Shown here piece after piece: positions 47,883-59,365 of a stretch of DNA of 64,000 nucleotides. The position numbers were made by a program, and so were the translations under genes. The stretch lies in assembly GCF_004027225.2 (NCBI RefSeq), contig NC_044289.2, positions 4,205,761 through 4,269,760 of the forward strand, read 5' to 3'. The stretch comes from Strigops habroptila (Eukaryota > Chordata > Aves > Psittaciformes > Psittacidae). Below the pieces are notes generated by a model. That model was not told the DNA's origin and did not search any database. It saw only the letters and a program-made list of their open reading frames with translations. The number at the start of each line of letters is the position of its first letter. Position 1 is the first letter of the stretch.

Positions 47883-49329
47883 GTGAGTGAGGACGAGCAG
47901 CAGTTTGGTATGACCGAGTTGATGCCTTTTGGGAGGAGTACACTTAGTCCAAGGGTTGAAAGGAGGCTATGTTTTTGTGGCAAAACCACTAGAAATTATT
48001 TACTTGTGAACATGCTGTCTTTACACCCAAGTGCAAGCATGAACTGAAGCAAGAGCTAGAAGATAATAAATTAACTGGTGTGAAGAGAAGTTTGGACTAA
48101 TTTTACCTTTTGCCTCTTATTTTCCTTAGACCCCCAACAAGAGAAAAAACACCAGGTTTTGTTTCTTAGAGGAACCCTTGGGCCAGCCTGCTACACAAGA
48201 CCCTGGTTCAGAGCCTGAGAACCTGAAGTTCTGGGTTGGTGGTAAGTCAGTACGACATCGTCTTCTCCTCCCTCTCATAGCTGTAGCAAGCATGAGCATA
48301 ACATGAACTGAGGACCAAGCCCTGAGTCTTGTAGAGCAAGTTTAACCAAGTAAATTCTCCCTTAATCCAGCCTGGGAAATTATGAGCACTGCACCTGGTA
48401 TGTTAATGGCATGCAATGGGACTGGTACAGCAACCTTCCTGCCCCTTGCTGTTACTCACCTTAAGATTGTAATTCAGCTGCCCAGTTACTAAGTGCACAG
48501 TGAGCATAAGAAAGGCTGGATGAAATAAGTCGAGTGAATGAATAAGATTACTACTCAGCAAGGGATATGCAAAGCCAGGGCCTGTTACCTTCCCTGCAGT
48601 TCAAGACTGGAGCTTTGGTTTGGAGTTCTTGTTCAGAAGTGTAATGCTGCAACTCCAAGGGACAGACAGACTTATCGAAACACACAACTTGACCTCTTAC
48701 TCAACAGGATTGTTAGCTTGGTTTGGTTTTTTCTTTTTAGAGGAGGACATTGGGGCATCCTGGCACAAGGAACTACGTAAGGTAAACAAGGGACAGACTT
48801 CTGAAGCTGATAGAGACTTTTCAAGAATTCACAATGGAAACCAATTCATTAGCTTTATTTGGCTTTGGATCAAGCCCCAAGAATTTAAATCATACCTTCT
48901 CCCTTTGTATTAGTTTTAGCATTACATAGCTTTTTATCAGCATCTGTTCTGCCCTGAAATGCAAGCTGATTTATACCAGAGCAATTTGCAAGGAGGTAAA
49001 CCACTCAGGGCATGAGTCAGCCTTTCTGATGTAGATAATTTAAAACTGTATAAAATGAGGAAGGTTATCAGGGTGGGACAGGAACAACCCTGGGTATAAA
49101 CAAGATAAGGCTCTTTCTACTAGCATCTCTGTTTCAAAAACTCTTCTCAAAGAGCCTGACAGAAGCAGGCATCCCACTCGCACTGACACTGAGCAAATGC
49201 ATGTGTTCTCATCCTTTAAGAGTCCTAGATGCAGCATCCAGAGTGCAAGGTGTAACCAGAACCCAAGTGGTGCCCATGGGTGTCCTGCATATCTGCCATG
49301 CTGTCTCACCACAGGCCCGGCTGACCTGA
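47773..49329 (+). CDS. Candidate unrecognised five-exon gene, about 140 residues
   Basis: I do not recognise the product. Five exons join in phase: 47773-47882 (ATG at 47835, strong A at -3 and G at +4, with an upstream in-frame stop in the same exon), 48130-48241, 48741-48781, 48941-48995 and 49163-49329 (TGA at 49327-49329). The first three have strong splice sites: acceptors CTCCTCAG, TTTTCCTTAG, TTCTTTTTAG and donors GTGAGT, GTAAGT, GTAAAC. The last two acceptors are weaker. The introns are short (247, 499, 159 and 167 nt). AATAAA follows at 49654. The peptide has a basic TPNKRKNTRF stretch, an acidic middle, then a probably helical SWHKELRKHLFCPEMQADLY segment and a cysteine-containing C-terminus, with no signal peptide or membrane segment. 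Coding status is unproven, and I know of no vertebrate coding gene annotated between AHCY and ITCH. Confidence 0.5.
48130..48241 (+). CDS. Candidate gene exon 2
   Basis: Acceptor TTTGCCTCTTATTTTCCTTAG, donor G|GTAAGT, 112 nt, in phase 0, out phase 1. It begins TPNKRKNTRFCFLEEPLGQP and ends LKFWVG. Confidence 0.55.
48741..48781 (+). CDS. Candidate gene exon 3
   Basis: Acceptor GGTTTTTTCTTTTTAG, donor AAG|GTAAAC, 41 nt, in phase 1, out phase 0. It encodes EEDIGASWHKELRK. Without splicing the frame would run on to a stop near 48913. Confidence 0.5.
48941..48995 (+). CDS. Candidate gene exon 4
   Basis: Acceptor AGCTTTTTATCAG (moderate), donor GGAG|GTAAAC, 55 nt, in phase 0, out phase 1. It encodes HLFCPEMQADLYQSNLQG, which continues naturally from the previous exon's WHKELRK. 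Confidence 0.4.
49163..49329 (+). CDS. Candidate gene last coding exon
   Basis: A weak acceptor (GAGCCTGACAG) opens 167 nt with a single reading phase that stays open for 54 codons to TGA. The first residues are AGIPLALTLSKCMCSHPLRV and the end is HAVSPQARLT. An overlapping minus-strand frame of similar length shows that open length alone is weak evidence here. Confidence 0.35.
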
Positions 49330-49653
49330 AGGCTGTTTGCAAGATCTTGGTGTAGGCAAGAGCTGGACAGAGCTGTCAGTTAAAAAAATGTATGGTGTGC
49401 TTCACCTATCCCAGCACTCACATGTCATGTCTTTCATGTCCTGAAAACGCCCTACCAGGTTTATAGTATCATGTTCTTCAGTCCCAGGGAAAAATAATGT
49501 TCAGCCTTTTGCGTGGGGAAGAGAGGAACAATTTTCCCGGTATCTTGTCCTTCCTTTAAAACATCTAAGTACCATGGCTGTGTCATTTCCGTTCTCAAGA
49601 CACCTAATCACTCCCTCACAGTTCTCTGATTATGCACTGTAAAACAATTGAGT

Positions 49654-49659
49654 AATAAA
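49654..49659 (+). terminator. AATAAA polyadenylation signal candidate
   Basis: A canonical AATAAA about 325 nt after the candidate gene's stop codon, suitably placed to end its transcript. Confidence 0.35.
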
Positions 49660-52600
49660 ACACTTAATTAAATAGCCACATCTTTGTTTTACCCTTTAAT
49701 TAGATTACTTGGAAATAATAATTTCTCACCAACCTGAAGGTTTCATTCTGCAGATAACAGGAAGTAATTTATCTTTTCCCACTGATACTTTTATAAATCT
49801 CAAGTCAAATTAATCAATTCTGATTTTAAAGTCAATTAGAAACAGATACACACTGATACTACACTTATCTTTCTGAGTGAAATCATGAATTCAGACTCTG
49901 ATAACAAGGCAGCACAGCAAAAATTCTTTTTTTAAGGATGACAATATCAAGATTTTATTAAATCAAAATGTTATTTATAAATGTTTATTAAATCAAATCT
50001 GGTTTTAAAAAATAAAGCACTTGCTTCAATACTTACCTACTTAACAAAAAGCTCCAGAAGACTTATCTATAAGATTTATAGTTTTTTATAAAGTGCTTTG
50101 AAATCCAATAATACAAAATGATGTGAAACCAAAATATTCCTGCATTTATAAATCACCAACTTTGCAGACAGAAGTGTTAAGCCACTGTTAAAGATTTAAA
50201 ATAGCTTAGCAGCTAATGAATGCTGATGACATCTGATGATTATTCAACAGTCATTTTGCGATATTTGCTTGGGGCTGTGTCTAGCCCAAAGTGGGTAAGC
50301 ATTCACACTAGCAAATTCCTTCCATGGGGAGATGGTCACTGTGGTCTCTTCAGTAGCAGCATCAGCTTTATGTTGTCGACTTACATAGCATTACTACACT
50401 GAGGTCGTAAACGGAGGCAGACAAAAACCTCAGGAAACTCATCAGGTAGTTCTGTATCTGGGAGGGAGTAACCCCAAGGCTGCATTGGTGATTTGAATAT
50501 TGTTACTTACAATAGCCCAATTGAGAATAAATGCTATACATATTTTGCCACAAGAAACAATCTCTGTCGCAGTGACCTTGAAATCTCTATTGGAGTGAGA
50601 AAGAATGAAAAAAAAATATTATGACTATTATTATCTCCCAGAAATTAACTCCCAGAAGCACTGCTTGTGCATATGGAACCTGGCAAATCTGAAAAGCTAT
50701 AAAGCATACACAGTTTTTCTAAAATGTCTTTGTACAAGATCATCCTGAAAACTGTAGAAAACTTTCCTAACCTGTCGGGGTTCTTAGCACTCAAAAGAAA
50801 GTTATGACAGGGAATAGCAAGAAAATTCCATCCTGCCTGAGTATCTTATAGTTATAGAAAGTATAAGGAAAAAGAAAATAATCAAATAGTCTTCTCCTTT
50901 TCCCAAATAAGCAAATAAAAGAAAGATAAAACCTTGGATACATAGCTCTTCTGCCACGCAGTTATATTCATCTGTGCTTGCCACATCGTTCTGGTGTTAA
51001 TTCGTTATCTGTTGTTCCAGTTCAGTACTCGGCTATGATTTTTAACAGGGAAAATGATCTCTGAAAGATTGTGAATGTGAAGATTGCTCTATGTTCATCC
51101 TCTCCTGGCAAGCATAAACTAATCAGTAGTCTGTGCACCTGGAACGCATTCTTTTTCTCATGAATTTTACAGAGCAGATGGCGCCAGTGGAACTTGACTG
51201 GAGGCATCAAAAGCTGAAAAATAAAGAGATTAGGGTTGCTGGTGTTGAACAACAATCATTTTTCTGAAATGCCAGTTACAAAAGAAGGAAAAAAATAATA
51301 ACACAGAAGACAACTTATGCGGTGTCCTTGAAAAAAGTCACTGTTATTAATTCCCATCTGCTTTAGCAACCTTCACCTTGGAAACCTAAAAACCAGTAAG
51401 ACAAAAGCAGAGACTGCAAATGGCCACACTCCCCTAAGGATATACACACATCTCTTGAATTCAGTAGGAGTCACATGTATGTGTACTTGGGGTAGCATTC
51501 AGCTTCTTCCTGCAAACACAAAACTACTAAAGTTCAAATTAATTCGGACAGCTGAGGTAAGAGGTCATAGTACACCTAGCTGCAATGTTCCTGCAGCTTT
51601 GGGAATCAAACCACAGGCAACCTGCAAAAACAAACCCAATGTTATGTATCAGATGGGAGACAGAGCAAATACACTGTAAAAGAAACCCAGCTACGCAGAT
51701 GTGGAACTCCAGCTGAAGTCAGCCTGAGCTTTACTGTCCTGCCAGGCAGGAATCTGTACCACAGCAATGGATGGGAGATTACTTTATGTCAGTGATGCAG
51801 GAAAGAGAAATTTCTGTTAAGTAAGGCTTGCAGAACTCATTAATTGGAATGGGCTATTTAAATATGTAACTATAAAGGTATGTATATATGGTCAAATATC
51901 TGTAAAGGAAGATAAAGACTTAAAGGTGCATAGAAAAACTTTAAAGAAAAAACAACCAACCAACCAAACCTCCAGAACTTATTTGAGCTGTTCAGTTTGT
52001 TTGGTTCCTATACTGGGCTATAACCTTGGCTTCAAACTTGTTTCCCAGGGATGCACACCTTCTGGCAAAGCCACACACTTCTGACTCCTCAGCACTCACA
52101 GGCTCTGACTGAGCAGCCAATATTGTTCTGTGCTGGAATTAAAGGGATTCCTGTGCTTGAAGTAATGTGCATATATACCTTGGTCAATCATAACTGCAGA
52201 GGGCTAATTGGCATGGAAACATGTATGTTATTCTGTTAGGGGAAAACAATCTGAGCTGTTTTCTTGCTTAGGCCTCATCAACAGAAACAGTCATTTAATT
52301 GCAGCTGTGGGATCTTTCTTATTGGAGTATATGTGTAAGGCAGGGAAGAGAAGATGGATTTTTACATCCCTACCACTTGTAAGAAAATGCTAAACTTTGC
52401 ACTTGTAAAACATGTAGTTTTCCTGAAACATTAGTAAGGATTTTCTCCTACTCTTTGAAAATAATGGAGTCTTTTCTCTGATTTCTCTGCATGGAAACTG
52501 AACTCTCTCATTCCTCTCTGTCAAAAGAGGAGGTGTATTTTAATTCCTATGTATTCGCTTATGCAATGGTGCATTCTGGTTAAGAAAAATACACTTGAAT

Positions 52601-52837
52601 CAAGGGTTTGTGTAAAGGTTAAGTAATATCAATAGCTGAAGTATCTGCAGTGCATACATTAAAACCACAAAACCTTAACTGTGTGTCCCAAAGCCCACAC
52701 CACCACTGACAGGCCCACACAGTTGCCTGTCTGTAAGAAACTCGGATTACCCAGTATGCCTCTTTGAGCTATCAGAAATTTCCAGTTAGTGTTACTGTGA
52801 TAACCCAGCACTGCAGATGGCTTGTTAAGGTGTTCTT
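49660..52837. other. Intergenic, no gene seen
   Basis: AT-rich sequence with scattered short open frames and no recognised repeat or exon. Confidence 0.55.
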
Positions 52838-53258
52838 GGTGCAGGGCCTGGAGCACAAGTGTAATGAGGAACAGCTGAGGGACCTGGGGGGGTTTAGTCT
52901 GGAGAACAGAAGGCTCAGGGGGGACTTTATCACTCTCTACAACTGCCTGACAGGAGGATGAAGCCAGGAGGGGGCTGGTCTCTGCTCCCAAGAACAAGGG
53001 ATGGGACAAGAGGAAACGGCCTCAAGCTGCACCAGGGCAGGTTTAGATGGAGATGAGGAACAATTCCTTCCCCAAAGGGTGCTCAGGCATTGGAACAGGC
53101 TACCCAGGGCAGGGCTGGAGTCACCGTCCCTGCAAGTGTTCACACACCGTGTAGCCGAGGCGCTCAGTGGTGGCCTTGGCAGTGCTGGGGAAGTGTTGGA
53201 CTTGATGATCTTAAAGATCTTTTCCAGCCTGGTTGGTGCTATGATTCAATATTCTATG
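52838..53258 (+). mobile_element. CR1 LINE 3' portion upstream of the ITCH promoter
   Basis: A plus-strand copy running from CTTGGTGCAGGGCCTGGAGC through late-ORF2 remnants (QFLPQRVLRHWNRLPRAGLE, VFTHRVAEAL) to a decayed tail ATGATTCAATATTCTATG at 53241-53258. Confidence 0.92.
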
Positions 53259-53339
53259 TATGCAGTGTGTGTACATACACACAATCCTTTCCAGGGCCCT
53301 GGCCCATATGGTTTCTGTGGGAGGTGACGGGATGCCCAG

Positions 53340-54150
53340 GCCCAAGCGCCTCACTGCCGCTCCGGGCAGCCTCACGGCCAAACCCCAGCCTTGGCCCGGG
53401 AGCCGAGTGCTGCGGAGCGCTCAGTGAGCCCAGCGCCACAGACCCGGCAGCAGGCACCGCCACAACCCGCCCGACGGCCAGGCCGACCCGCCGCGCCGGA
53501 CACCCCCGCGGGGCACGCCGGGAACTGTAGTCACGGCGCGGCAGTGGCCGCGGACGGACTCGGCGCATGCGCAGCTCCCGCCCGACTTTGCGAAGTCGCT
53601 GGCTCAGGCCGGGCTGGAGCCGCTGCCATCTTGGCCGAGGGACGGAGCAGCCCCTGCGCCCGTGCCCGGTGAGGGAGCGGGGTCCGCGCCGCGGGCTGGG
53701 CGGGGAGCGGGAGGCGGTGGCGGGCGCGGCGGGGTCGGGGCGCGGCGGGCGCGGCAGGGCACGGCGTTCCCCAGCGCTCTCCTCGACGGCCGTGGCGAGG
53801 CAGGGGGGCGAGAGGGACCCCGGCGGCCGTAGGCCTGGCTGCTTGGGGGGCTTCTCGCCCCGGGAGGGCCTCGCTGAGGGAACCCCTCTCCGCCGCGCTG
53901 ACTCCCCGGGCCCTGGCGGGGGCAGGTCTTGGGCCAGAGGTCGGGCTGGGACGGCAGCGTCATTCTCTCCCCGGGGCACGGGGCGGCGGTGCCGGGACCC
54001 CGGCGCTGCCCTGCGAGGGCTGCCTGGCGTTGCCGGCCTGCGTTGGGGAACCCCTTCGTTCCGGCGGGTTGGGGCACCTGCCGGACCCCGGGCTGGGGCC
54101 CCTATTTCCCCCAGCTCTGCATCGCTTGCTCCGCTTGCCCCCAGCAGCAT
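53340..54150 (+). promoter_or_regulatory. ITCH: CpG-island promoter of ITCH
   Basis: A sharp G+C- and CpG-rich island follows AT-rich DNA. It contains a ZNF143-type site (reverse of ACTACAGTTCCCGGC, 53517-53531), an NRF1 site GCGCATGCGC (53563-53572) and a YY1 site GCCATCTTG (53625-53633) in the order typical of TATA-less housekeeping promoters, and then a consensus splice donor at 53669. Assignment to ITCH rests on synteny (the next plus-strand gene after AHCY in vertebrates), because no ITCH coding exon is in the window. Long open frames on either strand inside the island are composition artefacts. Confidence 0.75.
53560..53668 (+). other. ITCH: Probable ITCH non-coding exon 1
   Basis: Its 3' end is set by the donor CCCG|GTGAGG (GT at 53669-53670). 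The 5' end is approximate, placed near the NRF1 site and upstream of the YY1 motif, which often sits just downstream of the start. I found no ITCH start (MSDSGSQ-type) here, so the exon is called 5' UTR. ITCH is a C2-WW-HECT E3 ubiquitin ligase. Confidence 0.6.
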
Positions 54151-56816
54151 TTACCCCTGCCACCTTTTCCAGGCTCCGTGTCGCTGAGGTTAGCCTCGAA
54201 ACCTTCACCCTCTTTGGGCCCTGGGGATTCGCTCCCGTCAGAGGCTTTGTTTTCCGGCAATCGGTCCGTAGCACAGCCCTCTCAAGCCTTCGTGTTTAGC
54301 TCCTCTGAAGAGCGCGTCACCTCCGTCCTGGGGTCCCTCTAGTTCACGCTGCAGACTCTGCGAGGCTTCGTTGCCTTTGTCTCGTCGGGGTACAGCCGTG
54401 CCTTGAAGTAATGTTTCCCAGTGATAAAGCGTGACTGTAGCTGGAGGTTTGTGCTGAACTATGTTCCCTCTTGTAAACACAGCAGAATGGCAGCGCTGGT
54501 GCCACCGCTCTATTTTGGAAACACGGACAAGTTCCAGCCGTTAACCCTCGTGCTTCCAAAGACGGTGTCTGACCTTGTGTAGCAACAGCATCCCCATAAA
54601 AGCAGAAGATGGTGTTTAAGGATGCCTTTAGTTGGCTCTGATAGCCAAAAATTCAGCTGGTTTTAATAGCTGTAACTTGCCATGTTAAATGGACAAAAGA
54701 GCTTCAGATCTGTGTGTGATGCAGAGGGAAAGGCAGGTGTAGCGTTTGGGATATCTGTTGTCATTTTGTGCCATCCTTTACCCTTGAGGCTTTAGAAAAT
54801 ATCCCCAGCAAAACTTATCTTTATAGTTTAATTACAATCAAAGAAGTCAGAAACCAGGGTAGTTTAGACCATCTTTTCCCAATATATTATTGCTTATTTT
54901 AGTGAGTTTCTCATCATTTTGTTTGGTCTCTGCTACCCTGACACTCATCCTTTTCGAAGAGAGAATTACAGACTGATACTTGTAAGGTGACAGTCAGTCT
55001 TGAGGGTATGACAGTAGATCCAGCTCTGCTTGCTTGTACTTACCTGAAAAAAAGGCATAGATGTTTAAAAATTAAATATGAACTGCAAGCTGTCTTTGAT
55101 TCTGAGGATTTTAGTGCTAAAAAAATTGTTTGGGGAAAAAAAAAAAAACCAAAAAACCCAACAACCAAATTTAAACTCTTTTCTCTCTTCTTACAGCAAA
55201 AGTCCAGAGCAGTTCTAGTGTAATGACAATTACATTGCTCTTTGCTATAGCCGTTTGAATCTGAACTTTGTCTAGTGTGCATTGTTAGTTGTAGTGTCTG
55301 ACAGTTTTAATCACTGCACTGAATGCATTCACCTCCCAGTGATCAGTGAAATAATATGTAGCATTCTGATCCAAAGAGAATTTTCTTGTCTTCAAAACAA
55401 AGAACTGATTCAGTGCATATGAAGGATGATGTTGCAGTGGAAAATAACTGAGACTTCTGAGTGCTAACTTTGAAAGCTTCTTAAAGATTAAACAGTTACT
55501 TTGGGGCTTAAGAGACTTTGAGAGAAGATTATTTACATGAATTTATTAGTTAAGTGGCATCACCTCGATTTCTTCTCTCGATTTTCTCTCCCTTCTTAAA
55601 GTTCTGTTTCTTCTGTGGTGAAACAGATGCGAAATATGAAGTTGTCGTGTTTCCTTGTCTCTGAGTTTCAAAATGGTTTGGGAAAGTTAACCACAGAATA
55701 AATAAGAAGACAGGTAGTAACGTAGCATGATGTTTCTCTTGTAGAGTTGAAATTAATGGTTGTTTCTAGCAAGCTTGCCTTAGCATTGCTTGAAAAATAT
55801 TTCATGAGAGATTTACAAAATAAATTCATTTTCTTCTATTGTAGAGCATATGCAATAGATAAGTGGCTTCTCAACAGCATTTTCAGTGGATAGCATCTAA
55901 ATGAACATATTTTGTAAATTTAAAGCTGTTTAAACCAAGTGGTAGATCTGTTCAACCATAGTAAAGTGCTTCTCATGTTGTTTTTCAGTTGATTTCTGCT
56001 TAAAAGCAAGGAAAAGAATCTGTAGGGTTAGAGCAGAGGAGAAACTCCTTGCAAATGGTAGTGGTGAAACTTCTGGGAGTGCTGTCACCGATGCTGTTTA
56101 TTTTGAAGCCTTTCTCTTTGGCTAGCCAGTAGCGTTCAGGTAGTGTTCTAATTCTTGTCAGTCTGCTGTACTTATGTATAATTGAAGGAACTACTTTGTG
56201 CCCTTACACCTAAGGAAAGTGAATATGTGTGCATAACCTAGAGGAGAGTATTTGCCTCAGTTGCTTCCTGTAACCGTACTTTGGCCAGCTGTCGAAGCAC
56301 TTTGAAGTGTGTGCTTGCCTCAGAAGAGGAAGTAGACAAGCCATGATTATAGTCTAGCTTGGGAGGATTCTGTTCTTTCTAGATACTTATTTTTTACTGT
56401 CTCATAAATTGAGTATTTTTAAAGATTTTATGCAATCCTCCTTGGGCTTGGTTTGACTGTTACCTGAGCTAATTCTGTGCCTGCAGTTTGGAGAGGGAAA
56501 GGTAGTTTTTCTTCTTCATCCCTCTTGTCTGAAGAATAAAGCAATATGGACTTGAACATTTTCTGTAAGTGAGCATTTGGATTTGACTTGCCGTGGTGCA
56601 GAGTTGCTGCAGTTGAAGGATTGATCTTTTTCTTCATAAGAATTGCAAATTAGACTTAATAGAAATGAAAGGATTGTGACAAATTGAGAAAGAGCATTTT
56701 AAAGCAGCCAAGGCCCTGTTTCGTATGACCGGCTCTTCAGTTATGCTGGCAATTTCTACTTTTACTATACACGGGCATAGAACAAACTTCCTGGTAAAAC
56801 ATCAAGGGCACATTTT

Positions 56817-56827
56817 CCCCCCCCCCC
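56817..56827. repeat. Poly-C tract, 11 bases
   Basis: An uninterrupted C run after CATTTT and before GAGG. Confidence 0.9.
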
Positions 56828-59305
56828 GAGGAAACACGATACTAGATCTTGTTATGCTGGTTATTCAAATCATTTTTTAAACTTGGCAGTATGTTAATAT
56901 GCTGTTCTCTCTTTTTTAAGTTTCATTACAGTCCTCCCATTTAGAAACTGATAATGCCTGCCTTCCACCCACCTGCCTGAGCTATTCTAAACCATGCTGG
57001 TAGGAGAAACCTATTGTTTCAGGCATGAGAAGAACTACTTGCGTGTTTGCATTTAGATCATTGATTTTGAAGTTCAGAGTTTAGATTCAAATGGTATTGT
57101 TGGTAAGCAGGAAAAGGTCTGTTCTCTTCAGGCGGATTGTTAAAGTTTTATTGTGCGGAACCTTGTTTCTAATCAAGAAGAAGTGAAACTTGGGTGACTT
57201 ACCTTTTACCCAAAATGTACAGATCTCGTGTTTGGGCTTGGGTAGGTCATGATGGAGAAGCTGGAGCTTTCAAGAAGAGGGTGTTAATATCAGCCTGTAT
57301 GAAATCTTTGTGCTCTGTTTTCTGTTCTTTAAAGGCCTAGCTTTTTGTCAAGGGTAGCCTTTCAATAGACTTTTTCTCTCTTAGTATTAGCTCAATACCT
57401 GGTTATCTTTTTAAAAGCTTTATGTTAAGGAAAACAAAGATCAGTTAAGGTTTAAAGTGATCTTGAATAGAAAAAGACATAGTAAAGGCAGGTTTATAAT
57501 CTGGTTCTGTTTTATTCATTTATTCATCACATGGATAGCCATTTGCAGTGAAATATCCATCAAGAATAGAATTTGTGACTGAGAGCATGTTCGTTTACTT
57601 AAAAATAAAATGGGCTCTTTGATTCATTCAGTTTCACATGATTGTGATGGATCTTTTGCCAGTGCAAGTCATTTGTAAGTGGTTACTGCCCTTTTTAGCT
57701 TTGTTTTGTCCAGTGCAGTGAGAAAAGCTAACGAAGACTGGGTGCTGAGCAAGTTGAAGAGGAAGTGCTGAGACATGGAAGAGCAGATTGTGTTAATTTT
57801 TAACATGCTTTTGGTCAGTATCCATTCTAGTGCCTGCCTCTATCCCCAGTGCTGTCTTTTAATTATATATTAATAGTCATTACTCTTGCTTGACAGTTAG
57901 AGTGCTCAGATATCCAAATATTATTTCTTCACTGCTGGTTTCATAAACATTTGAATGGATTAAGAGCTGTTTCTCCAAATACTGCATTTGTATGTACTTT
58001 TCTGACACCTTGGATCTTGCTCTACCAGTGCCGTGAGCTGCTCTTCTCTTGATTTATTTGCAGAGCAGCTGGCTGGAGTGAGCTGATCCTTTTTAAGGAT
58101 TCCTCAGCTTTAAAGTGTTTTTACTTTGGCTTGTCAGAGTTGAATTAGTTGACCATTGGATCACTGATTAAAGTCTCTTCACAGGGCTTACCTCTGTAAG
58201 TGCCTTGTGTGTGTATGTATGTGTGTATTTCCTACTGCTGTAAATACATCATTTCAGAGACTAGGTAAGAAATACCGGGATTAATGTGTAAAAATGTTCA
58301 TGAGATGATTATGTGCTTGGTCTGATCTTTAGCTAGGCTTACTAACCTTTGTGAAAGTGGTAAGCTGCATATTCTCACTAGATTTTTACCTGTATTTGAA
58401 CACCCTTTGCTGTCTGTTCAAGTTAAGACCTCCTGGGGTGATCCTGCATATGAAGGGCACTTCACTCGCTAAGGGAAGCGACGAAAAAGAAAATACAAGA
58501 GCTTAGAAGATAAAAAGTAACAGTGTGATACTGGCTTGTTTTTTGTGTAAGGATAGCAAGGCTGCTTCTGTTCTTCAGTGTACACGATTCATCCAGGGCC
58601 CATGTTGTCATCAGTGATGTAGTCCTCAAAGCAGCTTCTTATTCCAGCTGTTTGAAGGGGAAGAATGTGTATAATGATAACAGGAAACAGGAGGGCAATG
58701 CTGGGGGTTTAGGAAAGCACTCCGACCACCTTACTCTCTTACTTCTATGGCTATCCAGACTAAATAGCTGTCACCTGGGTTTTCAGGTTTATTTTACATT
58801 GTGTTATTTAGTTTATTTTAATTTCATTTAAAAGTGTTCATCACCTGAAGATACAGAGGAAAACTTAACAGTGGGCAGTACTGCTGCAAATAATGGGCAT
58901 ACTCCATTTTGTGGTTGTTAAATTGAGTTTAACATGATGTTCTAACGTGTTAGAATATCTTTGTCTTCTGCAAATGCAGTGTGTGCTGGGTATTTAGAAT
59001 GACCAATTTCCAGAGCAATGCTACGTTTGTTAAACATTTGCTTGAACCAGATCTAGTTCAGGTCAATGAATAAGTGATCACAAGGTGAGGGTGTTCTCAT
59101 TGTTCTTTTTGTGCACCATTGGATCAGTGTATTTAACCCCTCTTCTGAAATCTAACTTGAGCGAGTGCATTTGTTCTGTGTGGAAACTTGTTGCCATTGC
59201 TGGTGGATTATTTAGGTATTCTTGGAGGTGTAAAGGTTTTAAACACAGTCCTGTGAGGTGTGTTATATCATTACTTTCTTTTCCCTTTCCTCCCATCCCT
59301 ACCAG

Positions 59306-59365
59306 GCCCTCAGAACTACGAGACTTTTATGGCATTAGTGACAACTTGAGTTATTAAAACAAAAG
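59306..59365 (+). other. ITCH: Candidate ITCH 5'UTR exon 2 with a short uORF
   Basis: A strong acceptor (CTTTTCCCTTTCCTCCCATCCCTACCAG) and donor (AAAG|GTAAGA) bound 60 nt. The exon has an ATG at 59329 opening a six-codon frame MALVTT with TGA at 59347-59349, so it cannot carry the main start in that frame. It is placed as a non-coding exon between the CpG island and downstream ITCH coding exons. Transcript evidence would decide. Confidence 0.5.

Noticed and set aside
53254-54150. Minus-strand open frame of 298 codons over the ITCH CpG island
   Set aside because: G+C-rich, stop-poor sequence gives long frames in several phases on both strands here. The composition is Arg/Pro/Gly/Ala-rich with no domain, and promoter motifs and a splice donor explain the region better.
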